Positions 16,171 through 28,107 of a DNA stretch of 64,000 nt are shown here, one piece after another. Positions within the stretch are counted from its first letter, which is position 1, and every line of letters begins with the position of its first letter. Source of the stretch: Clostridiales bacterium (lineage in GTDB: Bacteria > Bacillota > Clostridia > Christensenellales > Aristaeellaceae); the NCBI GenBank assembly GCA_012837965.1, contig DUQF01000026.1:124001-188000 (forward strand), in the 5' to 3' direction. Made by a program: the position numbers and the translations under genes. The notes beneath the pieces were generated by a model. It did not search any database, was not told the DNA's origin, and was given only the letters and a program-made list of their open reading frames with translations.

Positions 16171-16250
16171 ATGATAGATGTTAAATCTGCCGTCTTCAGA
16201 TGTAAATTTCATGACTGGCTCGTGTAAAATGTACACCCTCTGAATGTAAA
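16171..16250 (-). promoter_or_regulatory. PhoP-type direct repeat array, alkaline phosphatase promoter
   Basis: Read on the minus strand, TTTACA occurs at 16245-16250, 16223-16228 (as TTTACA within TTTTACA) and 16201-16206, and TTAACA at 16179-16184. The steps are 22, 22 and 22 bp, two DNA turns. B. subtilis PhoP sites follow TT(A/C/T)A(C/T)A in 11-bp steps and E. coli Pho boxes recur every 22 bp. A -10-like TATCAT (16171-16176) follows with no good -35, as expected for an activated promoter. Seen directly: the repeats and period. Inferred: the factor. Confidence 0.7.
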
Positions 16251-16380
16251 ATTCTTGGAAAATGTCAGCTATAAACAAATGGAATAATAGCGATTTACTT
16301 AGGCTTATGGGAGAAAATCATAAATCTTAAGAAAATGTAAGGCGCAAACAATATACACAGAATGGTCAAAAATAAAAAGG

Positions 16381-16409
16381 TTGACAAATTGGTTTTTACT
16401 TCCTATAAT
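16381..16409 (+). promoter_or_regulatory. Consensus sigma-A promoter of the SBP-permease unit
   Basis: TTGACA (16381-16386), 17-bp spacer, TATAAT (16404-16409): a perfect sigma-A promoter, about 50 bases before the solute-binding protein start. Confidence 0.88.
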
Positions 16410-16425
16410 GTTAGGTGGACCTAAC
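16410..16425 (+). promoter_or_regulatory. Perfect palindromic operator at the start point
   Basis: GTTAGGT-GG-ACCTAAC immediately follows the -10 and covers the predicted transcription start, so a bound protein would block this strong promoter. The TTAGG/CCTAA arms recall DtxR-family metal regulator sites, but the spacing is shorter than the classical 19-bp box. The regulator is not in this window. Confidence 0.65.
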
Positions 16426-16459
16426 CATCGGGCCAATAAATAAGCAAGGAGTAAATAAA

Positions 16460-17377
16460 ATGAAAAGATTGTTTTCTATCATTCTGGCAACTATCTTGGC
16501 GTTGAGCTTATTTGTTATAGGCCATGCCGACGAATATGTTGTTAAGGTTTCTTCACCCAGCGGCGCACCCGGTCTTGCGCTTGTAACCTTAGCGGTGCAA
16601 AATCCTGAAAACTATACCTACCTGACAGCTGAAACCATCACTGCCGAGTTCGCCAACGAAACGGCCGACTTTATCATTGCGCCCCTAAATGCCGGCGCTA
16701 AGCTGTACAAAGCAGGTAAATCCACCTATCAATTAGCGGCGATAGTTAGTTGGGGCAATTTGTTTCTTGCTTCTCAAAGGGAGAACTTTACCTTGGAAGA
16801 TATCAACGGCGGGACAATCACCATGTTTGGGGAAAAGAACATCAATTCATCCATAGCCAAGTTTGTCTTGGCGGAAAACGGCATTACCCCAGGCAATATT
16901 GAGTATTTAGCCGGCGCCTCCAATACTCAAAAGCTAATGCTTTCCGATGCGCAAGCTATTGTGTTAACAGCCGAGCCGGCTTTAACGGCCGCCCGCATGA
17001 AAAATGATAAGATCACCGCTTATTCTATTAACGAATTATATAAGGCCGTCACTGGTCATGATGGCTTTACGCAGGCGGCGCTCTTTGTTAGAAAGCAAAC
17101 TTTGGAAAACCACCCCGAAGTGGTGGATAATTACTTAAAACTGGTTGAAGAATCCTGCGACAAATGCGCTACGGATATAGAAACGGTAGCAGAGGCTGCC
17201 GCCAAAATGGAAATTTTGCCCAACAAAAAGGTGGCTATGCTTGCTATCCCCAACTGTAGCATCCGCTACATGAGCGCCTTGGATGCCCGTGAGCAGATAG
17301 AAATTACCGCCAACATCGACTTGGAGCAGTTTGGCGGCACTGTACCTTCGGACGATTTCTATTATGGAACAAAGTAA
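16460..17377 (+). CDS. NitT/TauT-type ABC substrate-binding protein
   Basis: 305 residues with a signal peptide (MKRLFSIILATILALSLF, cut near GHA-DE) and no lipobox Cys. The body has the type-II periplasmic binding fold of the SsuA/NMT1 group: an early VSSPSGAPGLAL ligand loop, TADFIIAPLNAGAKLY, and WGNLFLA. Ligand unknown. The start at 16460 is preceded by AAGGAG; an in-frame upstream start would leave a poor signal peptide. Its 3' end overlaps the permease gene by 14 bases. No ATPase gene follows, so a shared ATPase elsewhere is needed for transport. Control by the palindrome at the promoter is likely. Confidence 0.82.
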   Translation: MKRLFSIILATILALSLFVIGHADEYVVKVSSPSGAPGLALVTLAVQNPENYTYLTAETITAEFANETADFIIAPLNAGAKLYKAGKSTYQLAAIVSWGNLFLASQRENFTLEDINGGTITMFGEKNINSSIAKFVLAENGITPGNIEYLAGASNTQKLMLSDAQAIVLTAEPALTAARMKNDKITAYSINELYKAVTGHDGFTQAALFVRKQTLENHPEVVDNYLKLVEESCDKCATDIETVAEAAAKMEILPNKKVAMLAIPNCSIRYMSALDAREQIEITANIDLEQFGGTVPSDDFYYGTK

Positions 17378-18131
17378 AGCAAAAGAGATATTAGCTTTTT
17401 GTCTTGGCATTATCTTAATCGGCTGTCTGATTCAGATGGCCGGTTATTTGAAAGGTGATGCGCTTGTATTTCCAGGCGTTAAAGAAATTTTACGGGCTTT
17501 TATACGCTTACTTATCACAAAACGCACCTATTTTTTAGTATGGACTACACTGAAGCATCTGATAGCCTCCATGGCTATTTCTTCGGTAATGGGTATTCTT
17601 ATTGGCCTTGTGCAGGGAATGAGCGATTTTGTTAACAACCTGTTGAAGCCGCTTACCACCATGTTGCGCTCCCTGCCGATGATTGTGCTGATTGTTATCA
17701 TTATGGTGCTGGCCAAATACAAATGGGTGCCTATTATCGCCCCGTCGTTGGTACTGATTCCCGTGATTAGCGAGGCCACCAATGAAGGCGCCAGGCGAAT
17801 TGATAGGGAACTGCTGGATGTATATCGTTTACACAGCCATTTTAATTGGAGTGTGTTTATTCACGTATATCTGCCCCTAATGGCGGGATATTTAAAACAG
17901 GCTTACATCAATGCCGTAGGTATGGGTATTAAGCTGTCGATATCGACGGAGTATTTGGTACAGACCCGTAATTCATTGGGAAAAGCGGTGCACAGCAGCA
18001 GTTACTTTAATGAATATCAGGATGTTTACGCCTATGCGCTGGTGATGATTCTGTTGGTGCTTTTAGTTAGTGAGGTACCGATGTGGCTTGGGCGAAGGCT
18101 AAACGGGGCATCGCGAAAGCGGGAGAAGTAA
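17364..18131 (+). CDS. NitT/TauT-type ABC transporter permease
   Basis: 255 residues with six membrane helices and the EAA-type cytoplasmic loop typical of SsuC/TauC permeases (around LDVYRLHSHFNWSVFIHVYLP, cut here to its core FIHVYLPLM). It lets the captured ligand cross when an ATPase docks on that loop. The ATG at 17364 overlaps the end of the solute-binding protein gene, indicating translational coupling. A terminator follows about 40 bases after the stop, closing a two-gene unit that has no ATPase. Confidence 0.85.
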   Translation: MEQSKAKEILAFCLGIILIGCLIQMAGYLKGDALVFPGVKEILRAFIRLLITKRTYFLVWTTLKHLIASMAISSVMGILIGLVQGMSDFVNNLLKPLTTMLRSLPMIVLIVIIMVLAKYKWVPIIAPSLVLIPVISEATNEGARRIDRELLDVYRLHSHFNWSVFIHVYLPLMAGYLKQAYINAVGMGIKLSISTEYLVQTRNSLGKAVHSSSYFNEYQDVYAYALVMILLVLLVSEVPMWLGRRLNGASRKREK

Positions 18132-18171
18132 TCATAACTTGGTTGCTGAAAATCGATAATAAAAAGCGCTT

Positions 18172-18211
18172 CCTTGGTTACTAATCGTATTGATAACCAA
18201 GGAGGTTTTTT
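18172..18211 (+). terminator. Intrinsic terminator after the permease
   Basis: CCTTGGTTA...TAACCAAGG, a perfect 9-bp stem, followed by AGG and six Ts. Confidence 0.85.
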
Positions 18212-18364
18212 CGGAAAACTATAGAATATAGTAAGTGAATTTAAATAAAAGGCCGTGAAAGACAGACGTGGTTGTTTGTTAAAAAATACATATACTCATT
18301 GTATATTAAAATTTAGAATTCCATAAAACTTAATTTTCTCTCTTTATTCTTTTCTTTGTGATGA

Positions 18365-18393
18365 TTTGGTTTCCTTGCTTTTCATGGTATAAT
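18365..18393 (+). promoter_or_regulatory. Extended -10 promoter of the rluA-tgt-ecf run
   Basis: TGGTATAAT (TATAAT at 18388-18393) is an extended -10; the -35 TTTGGT is weak, 17 bp away. The next promoter-like signal and the first terminator come only at about 29.2 kb, so this may drive a very long transcript. Confidence 0.55.
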
Positions 18394-18434
18394 AATAAGG
18401 TACGTGAAAGTAGTACACATGTTTTGAGCGGACG

Positions 18435-21170
<2,736 letters not shown>

Positions 21171-21195
<25 letters not shown>

Positions 21196-22034
21196 GCCAT
21201 ACCTACCAGCCGAATACGCCCTTTTCGGCAGTTGCGCTGGACAATATTTCCCTTTCCATTGAAGACCGTGACCTTTTGGCTCTCATTGGGCATACGGGCT
21301 CAGGCAAAAGTACCCTTGCCCAGCACTTAAACGGCCTGATGAAGCCCACCAGCGGCCGGGTGCTTTTCAACGGCAAGGACATTAACGAAGACGCAAGTCG
21401 GCTAAGAGAGCTTCGCTTTCAAGTAGGGCTTGTGTTCCAGTACCCGGAGTACCAACTTTTTGAAGAAACGGTGGAAAAAGACATTGCCTTCGGTCCCCGC
21501 AACATGGGGCTGTCGGACGAGGAAATCAAATCCCGTGTGCTTGGCGCTATGGACTTGGTGGGCCTTAATCCCGAGGAAATCGGACAAAAAAGCCCCTTTG
21601 AACTCTCCGGCGGGCAGATGCGCCGTGTGGCGCTTGCAGGCGTTTTAGCCATGCGCCCCAAGGTGTTGGTGCTGGATGAACCCACCGCCGGCCTTGACCC
21701 ACGAGCACGCAGCTTTCTGCTTTCAGATATTAAGCGCCTGCACCGAGAAGGAACCACCGTGGTGATGATTTCCCACTCCATGGACGATGTGGCCGCCCTC
21801 GCCACCCGCATTGCGGTGATGGACCACGGCAGCCTTGCCATGACGGGTACGCCTGCTGAAATTTTCGCTCAGCCGCAAAGACTTATTCAAATGGGGCTGA
21901 ACGTACCGCAAGTCAGCCTGCTTGCAGGGCGCCTGATTGCGGCGGGACTACCCGTCAAGCCTTGCTTCCGCATGGAAGAAATGGCCGACCAGTTGGCCGA
22001 ATTATTGAAGGGAGGGGATGGCGATGTTGCGTGA
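21171..22034 (+). CDS. ecfA2: ECF transporter ATPase EcfA2
   Basis: 287 residues; partner ATPase of EcfA1. Walker A GHTGSGKST (about 40-48), the Q-loop FQYPEYQLFEETV typical of EcfA2, signature LSGGQMRRV, Walker B LVLDEPTAGLDP and H-loop SHSMDDVA are present. Starts at GTG 21171 within the end of ecfA1, after a GGGAGG site. Overlaps ecfT slightly. Confidence 0.94.
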
Positions 22035-22827
22035 CATTACATTGGGGCAGTATTACCCGGTGGATTCACCCATTCACCGCTTGGACCCTCGCACCAAGAT
22101 TGTGCTCACCATCGTGTACATTGTGGCGGTGTTCTTTGGCAAGGGCTTGCTTGGCTACCTGCCGACGCTGTTGTTTTTGCTGCTTATCATCAAGCTCAGC
22201 GGCGTTCCCTTCACAATGATGCTCAAGTCCCTGCGGCCGCTACGCATCCTGCTGATTTTTACCTTTGTCTTAAACTTATTTTTCATATCAAGCGGCGAAG
22301 TCCTGTTTAGGTGGCGCTTTATCCAAATCACCAAGGACGGCTTGAGCCATGCTTTGCGCTTTTCCCTCAGACTTATTTTCTTGGTGCTTGGAACCAGCCT
22401 CATGACCCTCACCACGCCGCCGGTGGCGCTCACCGACGGGCTTGAAAGTTTATGCTCACCGCTTAAAAAAATCGGTTTCCCTGCCCACGAAATGGCCATG
22501 ATGATGACCATCGCCCTCCGGTTCATCCCCACCCTGATTGAAGAAGCCGATAAAATCATGAAGGCGCAAAGCGCAAGGGGAGCGGACTTTTCATCAGGCT
22601 CCGTTACGTCAAGAGCAAGGGCCATGATACCGCTGCTTGTGCCGCTGTTTATTTCAGCTTTCAGGCGGGCGGGCGACCTTGCCTTTGCCATGGAAGCCCG
22701 GTGCTACCGTGGGGGCGAAGGGCGCACACGCCTGCACATCCTCAAATTCCGCAAGGGAGATGCCGTGGCATTTGTCATCACGGGCTTGTTAATACCGGTT
22801 ACCATTTTTGCGGGGCGCCTTCTATGA
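22024..22827 (+). CDS. ecfT: ECF transporter transmembrane protein EcfT
   Basis: 267 residues, about six membrane helices. EcfT joins the two ATPases to an S component through two cytoplasmic coupling motifs of the A-R-G type; here AQSARGADF (near 183) and an ArgCys form MEARCYRGGEGRT (near 222) are visible. The opening RDITLGQYYPVDSPIHRLDPRTK is the typical EcfT start (trimmed). Two in-frame ATGs lie at 22018 and 22024; GGAGG sits too close to the first, so I prefer the second. ATGA overlap with truA. Confidence 0.92.
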   Translation: MLRDITLGQYYPVDSPIHRLDPRTKIVLTIVYIVAVFFGKGLLGYLPTLLFLLLIIKLSGVPFTMMLKSLRPLRILLIFTFVLNLFFISSGEVLFRWRFIQITKDGLSHALRFSLRLIFLVLGTSLMTLTTPPVALTDGLESLCSPLKKIGFPAHEMAMMMTIALRFIPTLIEEADKIMKAQSARGADFSSGSVTSRARAMIPLLVPLFISAFRRAGDLAFAMEARCYRGGEGRTRLHILKFRKGDAVAFVITGLLIPVTIFAGRLL

Positions 22828-23606
22828 ACGCACGCCGTATTCTTTTAACTTTGTCTTACGACGGCACTGAATACGCTGGCTGGCAGTACCAGGAAAACGC
22901 CCTATCCGTTCAGGAAAAGGTGGAGGAAATTTTAAGCGCCATTGAAAAAACGCCCATGCGCATTGTGGGTGCAAGCCGCACCGATGCGGGCGTGCATGCG
23001 CAGGGGCAGCGGGCGCATTTTGATACCTTTTCCCGCATCCCGACCGACAAGTACCCCTTTGCCTTAAACGCCCTGCTGCCAAGCGATATCAGGGTGAATA
23101 AGGCCGCACAAGTAGCGGACACGCTCCACGCCCGCTTTTCGGCAAGGCGCAAGGAGTACCGCTATCTTATCGACAACCGCCGCCATGCAAACGCCCTGAC
23201 CCAGAGGTTTGCAGCCCATGTGCCGCTTCACCTTGATGCCGAAAAAATGCATCAAAGCGCCCAAAACTTGGTGGGCGCCCATGATTTTGCAGCCTTTGAA
23301 GCCTCGGGCGGGACGGCCAAAACCACCGTGCGTACCATCGAAAGCGTCAGCGTGAAGCGGGAAAACAACTTGGTAGAACTTCGTATCACAGGCAACGCCT
23401 TTTTATACAACATGGTGCGCATTATTGCCGGCACCCTAATTCAAATCGGGCAAGAGAAATTGCCGCCTGACGCTTTTTCACAAGCCATTGCCCACAAAGA
23501 CCGCCTGCTCCTTGGCCCCACGGCGCCCGCCAAAGGGCTGACGCTCTATTCCATTGACTATGAGGAGGGGGACAATGCCTACCCGACACATTCCAAACGC
23601 CCTTGA
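22824..23606 (+). CDS. truA: tRNA pseudouridine(38-40) synthase TruA
   Basis: 260 residues. Makes pseudouridine at positions 38-40 of the tRNA anticodon stem. The catalytic Asp lies in GASRTDAGVHAQGQ (about 49-62), and the RKEYRYLIDN and NAFLYNMVRIIAGTL blocks are conserved. The ATG at 22824 overlaps the ecfT stop. In many Firmicutes truA follows the ecf genes in the ribosomal-protein region; here the ribosomal genes are absent and tgt and an RluA-like gene stand upstream instead. Confidence 0.95.
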   Translation: MNARRILLTLSYDGTEYAGWQYQENALSVQEKVEEILSAIEKTPMRIVGASRTDAGVHAQGQRAHFDTFSRIPTDKYPFALNALLPSDIRVNKAAQVADTLHARFSARRKEYRYLIDNRRHANALTQRFAAHVPLHLDAEKMHQSAQNLVGAHDFAAFEASGGTAKTTVRTIESVSVKRENNLVELRITGNAFLYNMVRIIAGTLIQIGQEKLPPDAFSQAIAHKDRLLLGPTAPAKGLTLYSIDYEEGDNAYPTHSKRP

Positions 23607-24114
23607 ACAGCGCACGATGGCGCTGTACGCCATCGACCTGTTTGAAAGCATCACCAATATGCAATTGATCGACTTTTTGTCCTATACCCGGGTGATGAAC
23701 TATTACGATTTGCAAGCGGCGCTGTACGACTTAAACGAAAACGGGCTGGTTACTTCCCAACCCGTACTGGCGGACAACCTCTATTCTTTAACTGAGGAGG
23801 GCAAGCAGGCTCTTGACCTATACAAACAGCGCTGCGCCCAGTCCTTCCTGGATGAGATGGACGCTGCCTGCCAGAAGTTCAGGGAAAGCTATCAAAGGCA
23901 GCGGGAGTATACAACCCTTGTAAGTCACGAAGGAGAAAAAGAATACCACGCCCTGATGCAGATTAATGAAGGCAAGCACAGCTTGCTGCAATTGGATATC
24001 AGCCTGCCTACCGCCACCATGGCCAAGGAGCTGTGCGACAGGTGGCAGGATAGGGCCCAGGAAGTGTACGAAAGCGTTTTGCGTATTTTAAGCGAGGAAA
24101 GAGATGAAGGTTAA
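23575..24114 (+). CDS. DUF4364 family protein
   Basis: 179 residues. The first ~75 residues look like a winged helix ([20 protein letters not shown], then [16 protein letters not shown] and [12 protein letters not shown]), and the remainder matches the general form of DUF4364, a Clostridia-typical family of unknown function, possibly transcriptional. GAGGAGGGG precedes the ATG at 23575. It overlaps truA by 32 bases and ispDF by 11 bases, so it is deep within the operon. Confidence 0.75.
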   Translation: MPTRHIPNALEQRTMALYAIDLFESITNMQLIDFLSYTRVMNYYDLQAALYDLNENGLVTSQPVLADNLYSLTEEGKQALDLYKQRCAQSFLDEMDAACQKFRESYQRQREYTTLVSHEGEKEYHALMQINEGKHSLLQLDISLPTATMAKELCDRWQDRAQEVYESVLRILSEERDEG

Positions 24115-25225
24115 CAGCATTGTCGTCGCCGCCGGTCAGGGAACAAGAATGGGAGCGGAGATACCCAAGACCCTGATTGCCCTTGGCGGCAAGCCCTGCG
24201 TCTGCCGGGCGGTGGAAGGGCTGCTGCCGTTCAGCCAAAAGCTGATTGTGGTTATCCGTAAGGATGAAGAAGCGGCCTTCAAAGAAGCCCTGTCCGACCT
24301 TGCCGTCACCTTTGTATACGGGGGCGATACCCGCCGCCAATCGGTGGAAAACGGCCTAAGTTTGGTGGAGGAGGACTGCGACATCGTTCTCATTCATGAC
24401 GGCGCAAGGCCGTTTATCAAGGCGGATTTGGCTCAACGGCTCATTGAAGCGGCCGGCCAAACGGGCGCCGCCATTCCCGCCGTCAAGGTCACCGACACCT
24501 TAAAAAGAAAGGAAGACGCTCACCTTCAAACGGTGGACAGGGACGGGCTCTACGCCGTACAAACGCCGCAGGCTTTTAGACGGGAGCTGATTTTGCAGGC
24601 ATATCAAAAGTTTTCTGACGATTTGACCGACGATGCCGGATTGGTTGAAAAAATGGGCGCAGAGGTGCGGCTGGTGAAGGGAGACAAAACCAACATGAAA
24701 TTAACCACCAAGGAAGACGTGGCCCTCGCTCGCAAGCTCCTCCAATCGCCTCCTCGGGTGGGCATGGGCTATGACGTGCACCGCTTAGTCGCAGGGCGCA
24801 AGCTCATCCTCTGCGGGGTGGATATTCCCTACGAAAAGGGCCTATACGGGCACAGCGATGCCGATGTATGCCTGCATGCCTTAATGGACGCCCTTCTTGG
24901 CGCCGCCGCCTTGGGCGACATAGGCGCGCATTTCCCCGACAGCGATGAAAAATACAAGGGCATTTCTTCTTTAATCTTAACCCAAAAGGTGCAAAAACTT
25001 CTTGCCAATCATGGTTATCAAGCTTATAATGTGGATATTACGGTGATTGCACAAAAACCAAAGCTCCTGCCTTACATGAGGTCAATGCGGGAAAATGTAG
25101 CCCGAGCGCTCAAGCTACCTATCGACAGGATATCGGTCAAGGCAACCACCACCGAACGCTTAGGCTTTGTCGGCCGGGGCGAGGGCATTGCCTGCATGGC
25201 CACCTGCACTTTACAAGAACAATAA
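24104..25225 (+). CDS. ispDF: Bifunctional IspD-IspF isoprenoid enzyme
   Basis: 373 residues fusing two MEP-pathway steps. Residues 1-~215 are IspD (CDP-methylerythritol synthesis): [18 protein letters not shown] and TPQAF motifs. Residues ~220-373 are IspF (cyclodiphosphate synthase): GMGYDVHRL with metal Asp/His, [19 protein letters not shown] and [15 protein letters not shown]. The intervening enzyme, IspE, is not here. IspDF fusions are best known from alpha- and epsilon-proteobacteria; most Firmicutes have separate ispD and ispF. The reading frame runs through the join (about 24740-24770) with no stop. Overlaps the DUF4364 gene. Confidence 0.95.
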   Translation: MKVNSIVVAAGQGTRMGAEIPKTLIALGGKPCVCRAVEGLLPFSQKLIVVIRKDEEAAFKEALSDLAVTFVYGGDTRRQSVENGLSLVEEDCDIVLIHDGARPFIKADLAQRLIEAAGQTGAAIPAVKVTDTLKRKEDAHLQTVDRDGLYAVQTPQAFRRELILQAYQKFSDDLTDDAGLVEKMGAEVRLVKGDKTNMKLTTKEDVALARKLLQSPPRVGMGYDVHRLVAGRKLILCGVDIPYEKGLYGHSDADVCLHALMDALLGAAALGDIGAHFPDSDEKYKGISSLILTQKVQKLLANHGYQAYNVDITVIAQKPKLLPYMRSMRENVARALKLPIDRISVKATTTERLGFVGRGEGIACMATCTLQEQ

Positions 25226-25249
25226 ATCAAACATAAGGGGGAAATCTCA

Positions 25250-26989
25250 ATGGTACTTCAAGACAAAATTTGGTTAGGTACTTCTAAAGAAGGGCAGGTC
25301 ACCCTCCTTAAACAAATGGCCAACCGCCACGGCCTTATTTCAGGCGCTACGGGGACGGGAAAGACCGTTACCTTACAGGTGTTGGCGGAGGGGTTTTCGA
25401 AATTAGGCGTGCCCGTCTTTTTGGCGGACATTAAGGGAGATTTGGCGGGTCTTTGCCTTCCCGGCGAACTGAACGAGAAAATTCAAAAACGTTTGGAGCA
25501 AACAGGCGCGTCTGGTTTTTCACCCAAGGGTAATCCCGTTGTTTTTTGGGACGTCTTTGGCGAAAAAGGCCACCCCGTGCGTACCACAGTCAGCGAAATG
25601 GGACCCCTGCTCCTTGGGCGGATGCTTGATTTGAATGAAACGCAAACGGGCGTGTTGCACCTTGTTTTCCGCATCGCCGATGATGAGGGCATGCTGTTAA
25701 TCGACCTGAAAGACCTGCGTGCCATGCTTACCTACTGCGGCGAAAACGCCGGGCAATACACCCTCCGGTATGGCAACATTACCAAGGCCTCGGTGGGCGC
25801 TATCCAGCGGGCCATCGCTATCTTGGAAGAGCAGGGGGGCAACGATTTTTTCGGCGAGCCGGCGCTTGAAATCACCGATTGGCTAAGGCTCGATGAAAAC
25901 GGCAACGGCCTTGTCAACATCCTATCGGCGGAGCAGCTGTTCCTGCGCCCCAACCTCTACTCGGCTTTCCTGTTGTGGATGCTGGGCGAACTTTATGAAA
26001 TTCTGCCCGAGCAGGGCGATCAGGGTCCGCTGCGCATGGCCTTCTTCTTTGACGAAGCCCATCTTTTGTTTAAGGACTGCTCAAAGTCCCTGCTGGACAA
26101 AATCGAGTTAACCATTCGCCTCATCCGCTCCAAGGGCATCGGTGTCTTTTTCATCACCCAAAACCCGGCGGACGTGCCTTCAAGCGTGCTTGCCCAGCTG
26201 TCAGGCAGGGTGCAGCATGCCCTGCGCGCTTTTACGCCTGCCGAGCAGCGGGTTGTTAAGTCAGTAGCCGAAACCTTCCGTGTCAACCCTGAGTTTGATA
26301 CCGAGCAAGCCATCCTGTCTTTAGGAACGGGTGAAGCCCTGCTTTCATTTTTGGATGAGAAAGGCACGCCCGGCATGACCCAAAAGGCCATCATCCTGCC
26401 GCCCGAAAGCCGCATCGGCACCATTTCCGAAAACTTGCGCAGCGAAATGATTAATACCAGCGACCTCTATGGCAAGTATGAAGAGTCCTTCGACCGTATT
26501 AGCGCCTACGAAGTCCTTTCCGCCAAGTTTTTTGGCCACGGTGTACAGGCAACCAGCGTGTTAACCGAAGAAGAACCCGTACAAGCGCCTGAGCAGGAAG
26601 CGACCGTTCCCACCATGGTCAAAACTGCCTTTAAGGTTTTCGACCCGCAAACAGGCACCTATGTAACCCAAGAAAGTTTTGTGCCTGCACCCGTGCAGCC
26701 TCAGCAGCAAACAGTCTATTCTCCACAGCCTGCCGGCGTCCCCCAAGTGCAGGTTCAAACCCCGCCGGTCTTGGTTTACAACCCCAAGACCGGTCAATAC
26801 GAACCCGGGGAGCTTCCAAGTCAAGCGGCTCCCAAGCCTCGGTCCAAAGCGCCAAAGACTGTGAAAAAGGAAAAGACCCTGGCAGAGCGTATGATTGAAA
26901 ACGTAGCCCGTTCTACCGCGAGCGGAGCAGGCTACACCATCGGGCGCACCTTATCTCGCAACATCCTTGGCGTTTTCGGCATTAAATAA
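25250..26989 (+). CDS. HerA-like DUF853 ATPase
   Basis: 579 residues. DUF853 proteins (E. coli YjgR) are HerA/FtsK-related P-loop ATPases of unclear function. Walker A is SGATGTGKTVT (about 31-41); FADIKGDLAG-type segment LADIKGDLAGL at ~60; Walker B-like LRMAFFFDEAHLLFKD near 260; arginine-finger region ITQNPADVPSSVLAQLSGRV. Residues ~425-545 are a Pro/Gln/Val-rich linker unlike the core, followed by a basic C-terminal tail with a Gly-rich TIGRTL. AAGGGGGA lies before the ATG. Confidence 0.88.
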   Translation: MVLQDKIWLGTSKEGQVTLLKQMANRHGLISGATGTGKTVTLQVLAEGFSKLGVPVFLADIKGDLAGLCLPGELNEKIQKRLEQTGASGFSPKGNPVVFWDVFGEKGHPVRTTVSEMGPLLLGRMLDLNETQTGVLHLVFRIADDEGMLLIDLKDLRAMLTYCGENAGQYTLRYGNITKASVGAIQRAIAILEEQGGNDFFGEPALEITDWLRLDENGNGLVNILSAEQLFLRPNLYSAFLLWMLGELYEILPEQGDQGPLRMAFFFDEAHLLFKDCSKSLLDKIELTIRLIRSKGIGVFFITQNPADVPSSVLAQLSGRVQHALRAFTPAEQRVVKSVAETFRVNPEFDTEQAILSLGTGEALLSFLDEKGTPGMTQKAIILPPESRIGTISENLRSEMINTSDLYGKYEESFDRISAYEVLSAKFFGHGVQATSVLTEEEPVQAPEQEATVPTMVKTAFKVFDPQTGTYVTQESFVPAPVQPQQQTVYSPQPAGVPQVQVQTPPVLVYNPKTGQYEPGELPSQAAPKPRSKAPKTVKKEKTLAERMIENVARSTASGAGYTIGRTLSRNILGVFGIK

Positions 26990-27006
26990 AATAAGGAGAA
27001 AACAAC

Positions 27007-28080
27007 ATGAAACGGCGTATTGGTATTCTTACAGCCGGCGGTGACTGCCCGGGCCTGAATGCCGCCATCCGCGGCGTTGCCCGTGCAAGCTACATTGCGT
27101 TTGACGCGGAAATTGTCGCCATTCGTGGCGGTTACAAGGGCTTGATTGAAGGCGACTTCAAGGAAATGAAAAAAGGCCAGTTTTCAAACATCCTGACAGT
27201 CGGCGGTACCATCTTAGGCACCGCGCGCACTCCCTTTAAAGAAATGCGTGTGGTGGGCGATGACCTTGTGGATAAGGTTTACGAGATGCGTAAAAACTAT
27301 AAGAAGCTGAAACTTGACTGTCTGGTCACTTTAGGCGGAAACGGTACGCACAAGACGGCCAACCTCCTGTCGGAAGAAGGCTTAAACATCATCGGCCTGC
27401 CTAAAACGATTGATAACGATATTTACGGTACAGACGTGACCTTCGGCTTTCATACCGCCGTTGACACGGCCACCGATATTATCGACCGCCTGCACACCAC
27501 TGCCGCCAGCCATAACAGGGTTATGGTGGTGGAAATCATGGGCAACAAGGCGGGCTGGCTCACCCTGTATGCCGGGCTTGCCGGCGGGGCGGACGCTATC
27601 CTCATCCCTGAAATCCCTTATGATATTGAAGAGGTAGTCAAGGTGGTTGAAATGCGCGCCTCAATGGGCAAAAATTTCACCATTGTAGCGGTAGCCGAGG
27701 GCGCTATCGACAAAGAAGAAGCGCAGATGCGCCGCAAGGATATGGAAGATAAACGCAAGGAAGAAGGCGTCGATTTTGTTTGCCAGCGTGTCGCGAGGGA
27801 TCTTGCCCAGCTAACGGGCAGCGAGTGCCGGTACGTGATTCCCGGACATATTTTGCGGGGCGGGTCACCCAGCGCCTATGACCGTATTCTGTCCACCCTT
27901 TTTGGCACATACGCCGCCAAGCTTATTGCCGAAGAAAATTACGGCGTAACCGTCGCATTGAAGAACAATCAAATTACCGCCAACAAGCTGTCCGACATCG
28001 CCGGCGTTCCAAAGGCCGTGGAGTTGGATCACCATATTTTGAAAACGGCAAAGGCTATGGGCATTAGTTTTGGTGATTAA
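27007..28080 (+). CDS. pfkA: 6-phosphofructokinase
   Basis: 357 residues. Phosphorylates fructose 6-phosphate to the bisphosphate in glycolysis. TAGGDCPGLNA (about 9-19), PKTIDNDI (with Lys, 138-145), and MGNKAGWLTL are seen. The phosphate-donor motif is LGGNGT: the Gly that favours ATP over pyrophosphate is present, while the Asp of the usual GGDGS is Asn. PKTIDND with a Gly at the donor site is the pattern of the mixed-substrate group III enzymes, so ATP use is likely but not certain. AAGGAG precedes the ATG. Confidence 0.9.
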   Translation: MKRRIGILTAGGDCPGLNAAIRGVARASYIAFDAEIVAIRGGYKGLIEGDFKEMKKGQFSNILTVGGTILGTARTPFKEMRVVGDDLVDKVYEMRKNYKKLKLDCLVTLGGNGTHKTANLLSEEGLNIIGLPKTIDNDIYGTDVTFGFHTAVDTATDIIDRLHTTAASHNRVMVVEIMGNKAGWLTLYAGLAGGADAILIPEIPYDIEEVVKVVEMRASMGKNFTIVAVAEGAIDKEEAQMRRKDMEDKRKEEGVDFVCQRVARDLAQLTGSECRYVIPGHILRGGSPSAYDRILSTLFGTYAAKLIAEENYGVTVALKNNQITANKLSDIAGVPKAVELDHHILKTAKAMGISFGD

Positions 28081-28107
28081 TTGAAAGTATAAAAGGAGGA
28101 GATGAAT

